From Dipteris shenzhenensis (Eukaryota > Polypodiophyta > Polypodiopsida > Gleicheniales), in NCBI GenBank assembly GCA_047967505.1, contig CM106539.1: a stretch of DNA of 64,000 bases; one strand, written 5' to 3'. Below are positions 1 to 10,326 of the stretch, one piece after another. The notes below the pieces were generated by a model. That model made no database searches, was not told the origin of the DNA, and saw nothing but the letters and a program-made list of their open reading frames with translations. How positions within the stretch are numbered: position 1 is the first letter of the stretch; every line of letters begins with the position of its first letter. The position numbers were made by a program, and so were the translations under genes.

Positions 1-49
1 GTACTTATGGGTTCTCCCTTCAGTCTGTGCACACTTCTTGACTTCCATA

Positions 50-450
50 GACTCAATCCATCCTGTATGGTTATGCAAACACCTTCAAATGACTGGAGGC
101 ATATTCCAGCATGTTGCCTCATAAATTTGCAGCAAAATGCGAGGAGAAGGCATTAGGAATTTCAAACTGCTGAAATCGCGTTTTGTTGCAAAAAATTGAA
201 ATATTGCTTCATCAACCCCTGTCATTCTGGTTTTGTGACTTCCATAGTTGTAATCTTCTTGCATAAACTCCATTCATACTGTATTTGGTTGGAGAGACAT
301 AGAAATCACTGTAGGAGTGCACCAGCATGCCATTTCAAAAATTTGCAGCAAAATGCGATGTGGACCTGTTTGAAATTCCAAATTGCTCATATCGCATTTT
401 ATTGCAAATTTCTCTATTTGGCTTCTTCCGCCCCTATGATTGCCTCTTCT
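50..450. repeat. Degenerate tandem duplication, two copies of about 215 bp
   Basis: Two consecutive segments (about 50-250 and 265-450) share the same order of blocks: an 'accagcatg'-like block, then 'aaatttgcagcaaaatgcga', then an 'aaattgct...atcgc' block, offset by about 215 bp. The copies differ at many positions and have small indels, so the duplication is old. It lies just upstream of the H3-like reading frame and may be part of that gene's leader or promoter. No protein is recognised in it. Confidence 0.6.
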
Positions 451-516
451 TTGTTAGAACATGTTCTCCATGTCTGTGATCTCTTTCCAATCCTTTGTAT
501 GCAGTTTTTCAGAGTG

Positions 517-2418
517 ATGGCAAGAACCAAGTCAACTGCAAGGAAAGTTGGCAAAGGACCAGGTCTTGCAGCAATAGCAGCTGGGGCAGGTACCAAGAAA
601 TTTAGTGTGCCTCCAAAGGGAAGAGCTGCACATGGCAGGAAGGGTAAGCCAATGAGCTTGCTCAAGCAAAAGGCCAAAAGATTGAATCAGGGTGCAAGTG
701 TGCTAAGGGAGATAAGGAGGCAACAGAAAGCTATAGGCTTTGCAATACCCAAAGCACCCTTTCAAAGACTGGTGAGAGAAATTTGTGACAGTTGGAACCT
801 TGGGTTCAGGTGGAATAGAACTGCCATTCTTTCCTTATAGGAAATGGCAGAGGATTACTTGGAGAAATATTTTGAGGATGCAATGCTTGTAGCAGCCCAT
901 GCTCACAGGGTGACTTTGATGGCCAAAGACTTCAACACTTTGTCCAGAGTGAGATGGAGGTATGACAAGCTGGTTCATCCTGTGGAATGGCAGGACATCA
1001 AAATGAGAGATATATTGCTAATTCCACCTACAAGGAAGTTGAAGGTTGATGAGGTAAAGGTTGTTGAGGTAACACACTCAAAGAACACCAGAGGGAAGGC
1101 TGCTTATGAGGACTCACTGAAGTAGCAAATAAAAGAAACAAAATCTGTTATAGATGTGGAGACTGGAAAGAAGGAGCTACAGATACATAGAAGGTTGAAG
1201 GAGCTGGGCCCTGATGTATTTGTACATATTGAGGATGAAGTTTCAGTCAATGATTTTGATTTGACAAAACAATGCTTAGCAGCATTGGCTAATAAGAATG
1301 AGTATTGCTCAGATACTATCATTCTTGTAATGCTCTAGTAAGTGTCTATAAATTTTACATTTTTTGCAAATCAATCCTCCTTGTAACTCCTTTATAACCT
1401 ACCCTAATTATTTTCTGATCCTATGCAGCATGATGAGAAGCTGACTTCACCCCTCTGTACAGCATACAGTCCATATTGTTGATCCAGCCATTTCTTCTAA
1501 ATTAAGAGATGCAAAGGAGACTCCCATGAGTATTTCCAGCTGTGCAATTTTGAAGTAATTGATGTTTTGCTACTTCCATACCATAGCAGGTATGTGGGTG
1601 ACTACTTCTTTTAAGATTCTTCTTTAATATTGGGAACTCTTGTAGCCTTTCATTTTCTTATGCTTTTTTCCTTATGCAGTGACCACTGGCGTTTTGTGTC
1701 TATTGACATCTAGCAGAAGCAATGCTTTCTATTCAACTCTCTAAAAAACACACACAGAGAGCTGAAATTGTAAGTGCTGTGTGTGCTTTTTGAACTTAAA
1801 ACTTCATTATTTTGATATCATACTAACTAAATTATACATATTGCAGTTGTATTAGAAGGCTATTAGATGCATTGGATCACTGTCCTCCAAATGTCTCTCT
1901 TTTGGATTCAATAGAGCCAATAAGTCTAGAGGTAAAAAGTCTATTAAATGCTATGTCTTTGAACTTATTGAATAATTTTGTTTTGTGCTGATGCTCACAG
2001 TTTCTAACATTTTTTTCTAACTGTATAGACACCACAACAAAATGATTCGAGTAGCTGTGGATGGAGGGTGCTGATCAATGCAAAATATATACTTTCAAGC
2101 TACTTTGAGAAGGAACAGCCAGACCTGGTAAGGAAAAATACTTTTCATTTAGCTTAAAGATAATTCATAATGATACAAAGTGTTCTAAATTATCCTCTGC
2201 CATTGCAGATGAAAGAGGATAGCTTCAGCTCCAACTATGTACATAATTTTAGAGCTCACACAATTTGGAGGTTTTTGAGCTATGCCTCCCCCAAACCTAT
2301 TGTACCAGCTACTGTGGAGCTGGGTGAAAGCTCTAAAGTACAAGAAGGTGTCATACACCTTGATCCCACAGATGAAGCACCTAATGCTGAGGACCAGAAG
2401 CCACAGGAGCAATCATAG
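517..2418 (+). pseudogene. Histone H3-like (CENH3-like) domain fused to a Ulp1/C48 SUMO-protease-like domain, six exons, decayed
   Basis: Exon 1 (517-1326) starts MARTKSTARK, like H3. It keeps the H3 core: LREIRRQQK (alpha-N), PFQRLVREI (alpha 1), a loop 1 with FRWN, then AEDYL, HRVTLMAKDF and the start of alpha 3. Residues that recall plant CENH3 rather than canonical H3 are IP before alpha 1, Trp in loop 1, AEDYL, and KDF instead of KDI. The same frame runs through a charged linker into Ulp1-like exons 1429-1589, 1680-1769, 1847-1931, 2029-2127 and 2209-2418. Exon 3 carries the His motif SDHWRFVSID; exon 5 carries the Cys motif QQNDSSSCGWRVL. From exon 2 on, introns are GT-AG and keep frame; the exon 1/2 donor is uncertain (GTAATG at 1327 keeps frame, a stronger GTAAGT at 1338 does not). 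In-frame stops: TAG 838 (at the Q of the H3 'LQE'), TAG 1123, TGA 1480, TAA 1498, TAG 1711. Known: Ulp1 proteases process SUMO and often ride in plant transposons. Inferred: one fusion protein, now dead. Confidence 0.7.
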
Positions 2419-2623
2419 AGTGCTGAGGAGGAGCAGACACAGGAGCAAAGACCTGCTGTTGATGTTGAGGAGAAGGTGGAGAAGCAGTAAAGAGAGGCTT
2501 CTGGGGCAGTGGAGGAGACAGGATGGAGCACGGACAAGATGGAGCACGGACAGGATGGAGCAGCAGAGAGAAGATCCTCCAGAAAATGTAGAGCAGCCTC
2601 TGGATCAAACTGTACATAAATAG
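2419..2623 (+). other. Glu/Gln-rich tail continuing the Ulp1 frame past its last stop
   Basis: After the TAG at 2416-2418 the same frame continues with Glu- and Gln-rich coding-like sequence (EEEQTQEQ, VEEKVEKQ), then a TAA at about 2488. The acidic, low-complexity composition matches the preceding 40 residues of the last exon. The original C-terminus was probably longer, and this stop too may be a Gln codon turned to TAG. It could equally be 3' untranslated sequence. Confidence 0.35.
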
Positions 2624-2707
2624 AAAATGGATGTCAAAAATATGTTCTACAGATTCAGCTAAACAGTTCTGTACAAAATCTTACTTGATTGAATACAAAA
2701 CCTTTCT

Positions 2708-4145
2708 TTATGGAGTCTGTGTTATCTCAATTTTTAAATTTTCTATGTCTTTGCATTTTATTAAGCTCTCTCTTCTTCTGAGTAACTGCAAAAAAGCAAT
2801 ATGAATTAGAGTGGTAAATTAAACTAATAGCAATGCTTAATGAGACTAGGATAAATCACATGGTGTACCTTTCTGTTGTTGTAGATAAATAAAAAGTCGT
2901 TTGAGATAGAACCTTCAGTCTCAAACAGAATGTCACTGCGCAATTGAGCTAGGGAGCAACATTCTCTTAATGAGATATTGACTAGCACATCACCATTCTT
3001 AACAACATCAATATCAATAAGTTTATTTTTTGCACCAAAAGACTCTTCATCTTGATCCATTGGGACAAGCTTTGTGCCTAGCATTCGACCGCGCTTGTAA
3101 TAAAAAGAGAAAATAAAATTTTGTGATGCAACCATGTACTTCAGTTGCATAGAAGGTTGGACCACCTCACAAAACACTGAACTACATGTCTTCTTATCCC
3201 AACCTTTATCCAAAAATTGTGGCATGCATGCCAAATTTGTTGCTTTAACTGTGAACATTGTTTTTGAAACCTTCACTGTAAAGGTATTAAACAAGTCCAC
3301 AAAAACTGTGAGAGGCATGCACAAAGAAATTTTTACTATCCTAGTGGCAATATTGGGCCTCAGAGCTTTCTGTACTTTTGTAAAAAGCTTCGCCCTATAT
3401 GCCTCTATAACACTAGAATGTGGGTGAGGCCAATCCACTGAATTCCATGCCGGAAGGTCTTGTTTTATTAATACACCATGTGTGTTAGCTTTGTCCAGCA
3501 ACTGATAAAAATGATCAGTAAAAAATATACCCGATTGAGCTAGCTCTGTTGCACATCGACCTTGGTATTGTTGTTCTCCTATCGATCCATGCAGAACATC
3601 TATAAATCCCAGAATACAATCGATGTTTTGCCATGTCTCATATGATGAAGGATATAAATCTGAAATAAAACAACACAAGAATGTCAATAAGCTAAGAGAG
3701 AAAGCTTCATCTTAAAAATCCATACACCTCATGAAGAAAAAAACCACAATAGAAAAATATACAATTAGGCCTGTGTTGCGGAAGATTTTTTGGATAGTCT
3801 CGCAAGACAAGTTCTTTATGCATGTACATGTGCTGAATCAAAACTTCTTTCACGGATATCTTCCCTTTGGTGATTTTAAAATCTCGTACTCTTCCCTTCC
3901 ACCATGCCAAGAAAATGTTTTTTGTCTGGGGTCTTTTTCTTTTGCTAGGTTGCATGAGCACCCATGCTCCTTTCGAAACACTAAACCTTTCCCAAGTTCC
4001 TTCTGTTTTGACTGTACTTGAATTCTCTACCGACGAAATAGAAGAAGCAGGTCGATGGGGTAAGGATGTTTGGTATGATTCTGCCTTCGTAGCATTATCA
4101 TCCACAGAGCGTCTTCCACAAGAACGGCCGTGGTTTTGGTTCACC
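2708..4145 (-). CDS. Unidentified multi-exon gene with a possible ubiquitin-like (beta-grasp) C-terminal tail
   Basis: The likely start is ATG at 4145, opening a basic, Ser-rich N-terminal segment of about 140 residues (to about 3730). The long central exon is 2869-3659 (263 codons). Its 5' edge is a clear acceptor (TTTTATTTCAG) and its 3' edge a donor (AGAAAG|GTACAC). A last exon at 2708-2785 follows a TTTTTTGCAG acceptor and ends in TAA, in frame. The C-terminus reads LAQLRSDI, then DFLFIYNNRK, then a charged E-x-IKCKDI stretch ending in alternating Ile/Leu. That pattern resembles the end of a beta-grasp/ubiquitin-like fold, but I cannot name a family. The first donor is unresolved: the obvious one at about 3730 is out of phase with the central exon. 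The gene converges on the H3-Ulp1 gene with about 85 bp between its tail and that gene's extended tail. The long central exon has no stops, unlike its neighbour. Confidence 0.5.
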
Positions 4146-4619
4146 ATGGAGATTTTCTGAATATGTAACAATAGCAAAGTAATGTAACTAAGATAACAAT
4201 TTGAAGTTTCAAGAAAGAGAAAGTGGGCAAACAGACAGTTGACGAGAAACATCTTACTCTACGCCGAACAGGATCAAGGGAGCAGTTTTGGAAAAGAAAG
4301 GCTGTTGCACAATGAGGCAATGGTGTAGAATGGTAGACCTTTCGCACGAAAGGCGGCACAACATTTGAAAATTCAAAGGAAGGTGGAAGCGGGAAGGATC
4401 TTGTTAGATAAAATGTCAGTTTAGATTCTATCTTCTTGTCCAAAGATCTTCTGAGAATAAAAAACCAATCTCCACATTAATGTAGCACGCTTGTACTTAC
4501 ATAAAGTATTGTTTCTTTTTTCTATCTTCTCTTATTTTCGTGAATTTTCAACGTTACGTTGGCCTTCTATTGATTGGTTGAGAGCTTATTTTTCCAAACC
4601 GTAAAAGGCCCCAAAATGA
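4146..4619. other. Gene-free stretch, probable 5' flank of the minus-strand gene
   Basis: No convincing coding frame, RNA gene or element terminus is seen here. If the minus-strand gene starts at 4145, this holds its 5' leader and promoter. A CCAAT-like 'gattgg' (ATTGG on the plus strand) is at about 4572. Confidence 0.3.
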
Positions 4620-5044
4620 GCTCCCTTTTTTCCTAATGAAAGCTCAAAAAATGACTTTTTCTTTAAAAACACTTAATAGGCTCTCAAAACCACTTTGCAA
4701 AGCCAAAGTAACTTTTCCAAAGGTTCCTCCAAGGTCTTTGCACACTCGGATGCAAGTAAAGTTGCCCACAAAGCTTCCCACAAAGCTTCTCCTTCCTCCC
4801 ACAGAGCTGCTGAGCTACAAGCATTCACGCATGCTCAGCTAGATCACCCGGGCTCTGATACCAGTTGAGAGTGCTCTCAACGGAAGGAAGAACGGAAGAG
4901 GGAGAGAGAGGGAGAGAGAGAGAGAGAGCCACACAAGTTTTGGTGGGTACAAAACCACCCTAATCTTCTTTTTCATTCATTTATATATGTGTTTGAGTAT
5001 TGTACATAACTGGGGTAAAGGCACAGTGACCTTTAACCCCCACA
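4620..5044 (-). mobile_element. Short-LTR Ty1/copia fragment: 5' LTR, primer-binding site and leader (minus strand)
   Basis: 4866-5044 is the reverse complement of the LTR at 44889-45060. It starts TGTGGGGGTTAAAGG and ends GAGAGCACTCTCA in element orientation, so it keeps TG...CA ends. It is about 179 bp, against 172 bp for the other copy, with a longer GA run. Just inside the LTR, 4851-4863 reads TGGTATCAGAGCC on the minus strand, the classic initiator-tRNA-Met primer-binding site of plant copia elements. The element body should run leftward; only about 230 bp of leader is plausible and no gag is seen. The outer edge meets gypsy coding sequence directly, so copia inserted into, or was joined to, the gypsy element. 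Confidence 0.8.
4851..4863 (-). other. tRNA-Met primer-binding site of the copia fragment
   Basis: TGGTATCAGAGCC in minus orientation lies two bases inside the LTR end at 4866. This is the expected place and sequence for priming reverse transcription by the 3' end of initiator tRNA-Met. It fixes the element's orientation. Confidence 0.85.
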
Positions 5045-5059
5045 CTCGGGAGACCATGG

Positions 5060-8000
5060 TTGAGAAAGAGTGATGCAGTAAGCTATTGGAAGACAGGACA
5101 CATGTCTTTCGGTGCTTCTAAGGAGAAGATCCTCGTGCAACTAGGTGCCACAGAACCAGAAGAAGAAGAGGAGCAAGACAGTGATACTCTCTCATCCTCG
5201 GTGTCTAAATCAATGGAAGGATTAGACGGGGGGAGGAGTTCTTAGATGAGGAAGTTTACATGATGGGGGTGTCTCCACCCCTGCCACCTATAGAAAAGGT
5301 AACAGCTAGTCCTCAACAGCTTGAATCTATGCTTTCCCCAGACCTCACTCCAAGTGAGAAAGATGAATTCCTAGAAATGTTCAAAGATTTTCCTGACCTT
5401 TTCTCAACTAGCTACCGCCACCTTCGCCATGTGACTGCCATAGAGCACAAGATAGAGCTGAAGCCTGATGTGAAGCCTGTGGCTCAGAAGTATCGGAGAT
5501 TAGGGCCCCTACAGACTGATGCTTTGCGCTCAGAGTTGCAGAAACTTATAGAAGCTAGGTTTATTGTTCCGATTCACAATACTGAATGGGTTTCACCAGT
5601 GGTAGTCACCCCAAAGAAAAACAACAAGTGGTGGGTCTACATCGACTATAAGAAACTCAATGTAACCACCAAGAGGGACCATCATCCTCTTCCCTTTCAA
5701 GACCTCATTCTTGAGAAGGTAAGTGGTCATGAGATCTATACTTTCTATGATGGTTACTCCAAGTTTTATCAAATCAGAATTGCCGAAGAAGATGTGCTTA
5801 AAACCACATTTGCCACACCCTGGGGGACATTTGCATTCAAAGTAATGCCATTTGGCCTCACCAATGCTCCTGCTACCTTTCAAAGATTTATGCAGATGGT
5901 GTTTGTTCCTTATTTGGGGGATTTCTTGGAGGTGGTTTTAGATGATTTCTGTATATTCTCGTCACGTAAGGAGCATGTCATGGAGGTTAGATTGGCCTTC
6001 CAAAGGGTCAATGATGTGAATGGCAGTCTCAACCCTAAGAAATGCACCATTGGAGCCACTCAAGGGAGGCTACTGGGACATATTGTCTCATCTTAGGGCA
6101 TCAAGCCTAACCCTGAGAAGGTAGAAGCTATCCTCAAGCTCTCCCCACCAACAACCAAACATTAGGTACGCTCATTTGAAAATCTAGTAGGATACTATCG
6201 CCACTTCATTGATCAATATACTGCTTTGACACGACCCATGACTATGCTATTAAAAGATGGGGTTGATTTCTCTTAGGATGAGGATTGTGATCATGGGTTT
6301 GCACAAATCAAGAATGCTCTGGCTTCAGATCCCATTCTACGCAATCCAGATTGGTCAAAGACTTTCTATATCAATCCTGGGTTTGGTGAGCACACTCTGG
6401 CAGGTATTCTTCTCCAGCAAGGGGAGGATCGGTTCATGTATCCCGTTCGATTTGCTTCTCGACAATTGCTCGACACTGAGCGATGCTATTCAAAGGCTGA
6501 CAAGCATGCCTTGTCTTTGGTGTTCTGTGTTGAGAAATTTAAGCATTATGTTGCTGGAAAGTCCTTCATTATAATATGTAGCAATTGCAAAGCAGGTTCT
6601 TCAATCACCAAATCCCATGGGCCGGTTGGCCAAATGGTTGGCAGTTTTACAAGAATATGATTTTTCTTTCAAAATTGTAAAAGGGGGTTGTTCCAACTTG
6701 AAGAATGCTTTGATTGATTTAGAGGAGTGCCTCGATGTAACCCTTGTAGCATCCATAGAAGTTGGGGATCCATGGTATGGTGGAATCTACAGGTTTCTAA
6801 CTGCTTTCTCCTTTCCTCCCGAAAGTACTAGCTATGAGAGAAAGAAGATCCACAGAGATAGTAGGCACTACACCCTCTTTGATGGGGTGTTGTACCGTCA
6901 AGGCATGGATGGGGTACTAAGACAGACCATTGATGTAGATGAAGTGCCTAAGGTATTGAAGCATTATCATGATGGATTTTGTGGAGGCCACTATGCCAGT
7001 GACTATACAGCTAAGAAGATTTTACATGCTGGGTACTATTGGCCGACCTTGTTCAAGGATGTCACTATGCATTGCAAAACTTGTGAACCATGCCAATTCT
7101 TTGGTAGGAAAGATTTGCATCCTGGGGAACATCACCCAGTGATGTCCATCCATCTGTTTCAGAAGTGGGGAATAGATTTTGTCAGACCTTTGCCCATGAC
7201 TACCCACAAAAAGAAGTATCTTTTGGTAGCCACTCAGTATGTCACTAAGTGGGTTGAAGCTATCGCCCTCCCCACTGCAAATGGTAAGGTAGTTTCAAAT
7301 TTCATATTTGAATGTATCTGCACAAGGTTTGGGACACCCATGGAAATAGTATATGACCATGGGAGTCCATTCTTAAATGAAGCAGTGGAATTGCTCATGG
7401 ATCGCATGGGTATTGGTCATCGCACTTCTAGCATCTATTATCCAACATCCATGGGTCAAACGGAGTGAACCAATGGCCTCCTTTGTAAAACCATGGGAAA
7501 AATGGCCACAGGGAATAGGAGCTAGTGGGATCAGAAGGTCACTTAAGCCATGTGGGCTTACAACATCACTCATAAAACGTCTACAGGTCACACTCCTTTT
7601 GAGTTGGTATATGGTACTGAGGCAGTGTTACCACTAGAGATAGAGATTCCGGCCTTGAGATTGGCACAAGAACAGAGGATGACAGAAGATGAACATGTAG
7701 AGGCTAGATTGGTACAACTTGAGAAGTTAGATGAAACCCGATGCCTGGCACTACACCAAACAGAGATCCAAAAGAATCGACAAAAGGCTCGCTTGGATGC
7801 TAAGATTTGCAAGGGAAGGGAAAGACACTTTGCTGAGGGGGATGTTGTGCTATGCTTTGATAATAGATTGGACCACCAAATGGATAAGAAGTTTCTGCCA
7901 CTGTGGACCGGTCCATACAAAGTCATCAAGGAATGTAGCAATGGGTCTGTACAAGTTCAGGAGCTACATGAACCATATGGCAAGAAGGTGATCAACAAGC

Positions 8001-8089
8001 GTTATCTCAAGGCCTTCTTTGTGTGTGATGGTCCCAGGCATGGAAATGCTGTGCATTCCCTGCCTGGGGGGGGGAACTGTTATGGATAA
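5060..8089 (+). pseudogene. Ty3/gypsy pol: reverse transcriptase, RNase H, integrase (5'-truncated, decayed)
   Basis: Reverse transcriptase covers about 5240-6096, with WVSPVVVTPKK, the FGLTNAPATFQ block and a catalytic VVLDDF where Y-x-DD is usual. RNase H follows to about 6590 (RFASRQLL). Integrase runs about 6617-8089: an H2C2 zinc finger (HYHDGFCGGHY ... CKTCEPCQ), the core WGIDFV and YDHGSPF, and a C-terminal WTGPYKVI module. Breaks: a frameshift in the G-run near 5228-5236, stops at 6094, 6163 and 6274, a frameshift near 6585, and stops at 7466, 7523 and 7541. Several stops sit where a sense codon is predictable: Trp in FS*DED, Arg in GQTE*TNG, Gln in KH*VRSF. Gag and protease are missing; the left part was lost at the junction with the copia LTR (5044/5045). 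Confidence 0.9.
8064..8077 (+). other. Gypsy polypurine tract
   Basis: A run of about 10 G followed by AAC immediately precedes TGTTATGGATAAATTTG. This is the usual arrangement of polypurine tract and 3' LTR start. The pol frame runs through it and ends just inside the LTR at 8089. Confidence 0.65.
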
Positions 8090-9290
8090 ATTTGACCAAA
8101 GTAAAAAAGCATAAATATGAGTGTGTGCTTGTATGTGTGGCAATAGTATAATAAAATATGGAGTGCATAGGGCCCAGGGTTGAGGTGGCAGGGCATGATC
8201 ATGTGCCACCCTTCCATGTAAGAGGACCCATAAGGTGTGTTGTACATAATCCATGGTAGTAATATTATAAAATATTAAGGTGGCATGGCTCCTCCATGTG
8301 CCACCCCTCCACCTAGGCAGTCCCATGCTTGCATTTAGTGAGATATGGCTCGAAGTAATATAAAATAGGTGGAGATGGATATTATATTGGGTTATTCCCT
8401 CCATGTAGGATAGGCCCATGTGGGGGAGGTATAGAAGGTCCAAGAGTGCAAGTTAAATAATGGGGAAAGTAGGATGAGGTGGTAAGATTCCTTGTGCCAA
8501 CCCTCCACTTGTCCTCCTAGATGTTTGAATGTATTATAAAATCGTGAAGAGACCAAGGGAGTATCATAGACTTGGGATATAGGAGTTGATATATGTGGAA
8601 AAATGTGGCCAAGCATTATCACACACAATTGAGAATGCGCAACCACCTAGCCCACATGGGAGACTCTTCCACACACACCATGCTTGCAGGAGGATGCATT
8701 TATTGGAAGAGACCCTCTCTCTTGGCTATAAAAGGAGGGGGCTATTCCTTGATGAGACACGCTCATTCTTGTAAAGCCACCTAGCTAGTACTTTGATTTC
8801 TCCCTTCCCTTCCTTTCAAATAAAGCATGGTCCTCTTCCCTTAATGTCTCCATCTTTACATTCCTCCTCCCATCATGTACATGCTTCTCTTCCCCCTCTC
8901 CCTTTCCCCTTGTGCCATAGTCTCCCTCTTTATTCCCTCCCCTTCTAATCCCTTTTCACCTCCCATGATAATGTTTTGCCCTCACGTCCTCCTTTCCTCT
9001 ATGGCCCTTGAGCATCACCATACCTATCCTCTAGCCTCTTTTCTTGATTTCTTTTCTGGCTAATAGTAGCAAGCTGTGCACCATCTGTACCCATGGCTAG
9101 ATATATATGACTATGGCTATGTGAGTGTGTAGCAATGTGCATCACTTATGCAATGACGGTATGTGTAAGAGTGTGTGCACCATCCATATGATTTTATGCA
9201 TATGTACCATTGTGTGCACCATGCGATAGTATGTCGCATGTGTGCACCATCCATCTATGATTTATTGATTTTGCATTGCTTAAATGCTGA
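8078..9290 (+). mobile_element. 3' LTR of the gypsy element (right edge approximate)
   Basis: The LTR begins TGTTATGG directly after the polypurine tract. It is non-coding, rich in 'ggtggcatgg' and 'gtgccacc' type words, and contains a TATA box at 8727. The right end cannot be fixed because no 5' LTR is present for comparison; no coding similarity appears until about 9312. Around 9120-9245 short repeats of 'tgtgcaccat' occur. Confidence 0.55.
8727..8734 (+). promoter_or_regulatory. TATA box in the gypsy LTR
   Basis: TATAAAAG sits about 650 bp into the LTR, in a GC-richer stretch, and fits a U3 promoter TATA. Transcription would run rightward into flanking DNA because the element body lies upstream. 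Confidence 0.5.
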
Positions 9291-9311
9291 AAGATTGAAT
9301 AATAATTGTGA

Positions 9312-9548
9312 TTGTTTCCAAGGTTTCTTATGCTTGAAATAGTTGCATTATTGATGGATGTTGTGAATGTGAATGGGAAGAGTAACTACTCGGGCGATGG
9401 GGCTATTGGTGGCAAGAATTTTTGTGTGCGTAAGGCGCAACTAGTGATGCAGGGAATAAACAAGGCTTACATCAGAAAGCCTAGTTTTTTTAATTACAAA
9501 TGCTCATGTACATATTTTATTTTTTGGAACATTAGAGGCTTAGCCTAA
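9312..9548 (+). other. Small open frame ending in a LINE-endonuclease-like WNIRGL motif
   Basis: A 78-codon frame ends FIFWNIRGLA. W-N-x-RG-L is the usual start of the LINE apurinic endonuclease domain, but the frame stops right after it and nothing downstream on this strand continues the domain. It may be a 5' scrap of a LINE or chance. The rest of the peptide is unrecognised. Confidence 0.2.
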
Positions 9549-9549
9549 G

Positions 9550-10170
9550 CATATTAACTATAGTGGGAAAAGCAAACTCTATTTCTAGAAAAGGCAAGCT
9601 ATTTTGGAAAGTGTCTGTCCTCCATCAAAAGTACCCTCCATCTCAAACCTAGATAAAATTTTGCCATAAGGCTAGCTCTCCATATCGCAGTCTCCACTTT
9701 TTGCCAAATTTCTGTGCACACGAGGCAGTTTCACATTAGATGACATGCCAGCTCGATCGCCTTGTCATATAAAGGGCACACTAGGTTCACCGATATGCAC
9801 TTTGCCAATTTACCTCATACAGAGAGTCATTAATGCAAGGTTTCCAAAGTAGACACCTAGCTTTGCCTGCTGCAAAAATGTTTCCAAAGGTCTTGCAATC
9901 TTCTCTTCCACTAGCTCGACCCTCACCATAGAGACCACCTTATATTCAAGTCTAGTATCAGGGAGCTTCCTTGCATGAGGCACCTATGAACAGCCTTGGT
10001 GGACATCTTGCACACCACTCTTTTGTTGAGCGCCCTATGTCTCGATCTCCACAACCCTTCAGGAGACCACATCCTTCGCCACCTGCACCTCTTCCTCTCC
10101 ATGGGTAAGCCTCTAGTAGAGGCTCTACAATTTTGCAACACACCCCAATGATATAATATTGAGCCCAATT
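9550..10170 (-). mobile_element. LINE 3' fragment (post-RT region and zinc-binding C-terminus)
   Basis: Minus-strand translation, split by stops and frameshifts, gives a post-RT segment (SPEGLWRSRHRALNKR, KMSTKAVHRCL) at about 9923-10168. A zf-RVT-like region follows at about 9690-9780 (CPLYDK ... AC ... CLVCTEIWQKVE). The order matches the end of a plant LINE ORF2 read leftward. It is too decayed to function. Confidence 0.5.
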
Positions 10171-10326
10171 AAAACATCAAATATATCTTTGAGTATATGA
10201 TTGTTGCAAATGAATTTTAATGCCTATTTTGAAGAACGGTGGAAACAACAATCCACCAAATCGCCAACAAATTGGCCAGTAAGATATTGCAACTAAATAG
10301 CCACATGTACTTTACATTTATTAAAA

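Noticed and set aside
830-843. 'tttccttatag' read as an intron acceptor that would remove the TAG at 838
   Set aside because: H3 similarity runs without a gap through this point (AILSL, stop, E-M-AEDYL against LQE-A in H3), so no intron fits; a Gln-to-TAG change is simpler.
838-1713. Programmed TAG readthrough or a recoded TAG in the H3-Ulp1 gene
   Set aside because: TGA (1480) and TAA (1498) also occur in the deduced frame, and the exon 1/2 junction is uncertain, so general decay is more likely than recoding.
2282-2623. Alternative Arg-rich open frame over the last Ulp1 exon
   Set aside because: Overlaps the better supported exon frame that follows a TTGCAG acceptor and continues the Ulp1 domain.
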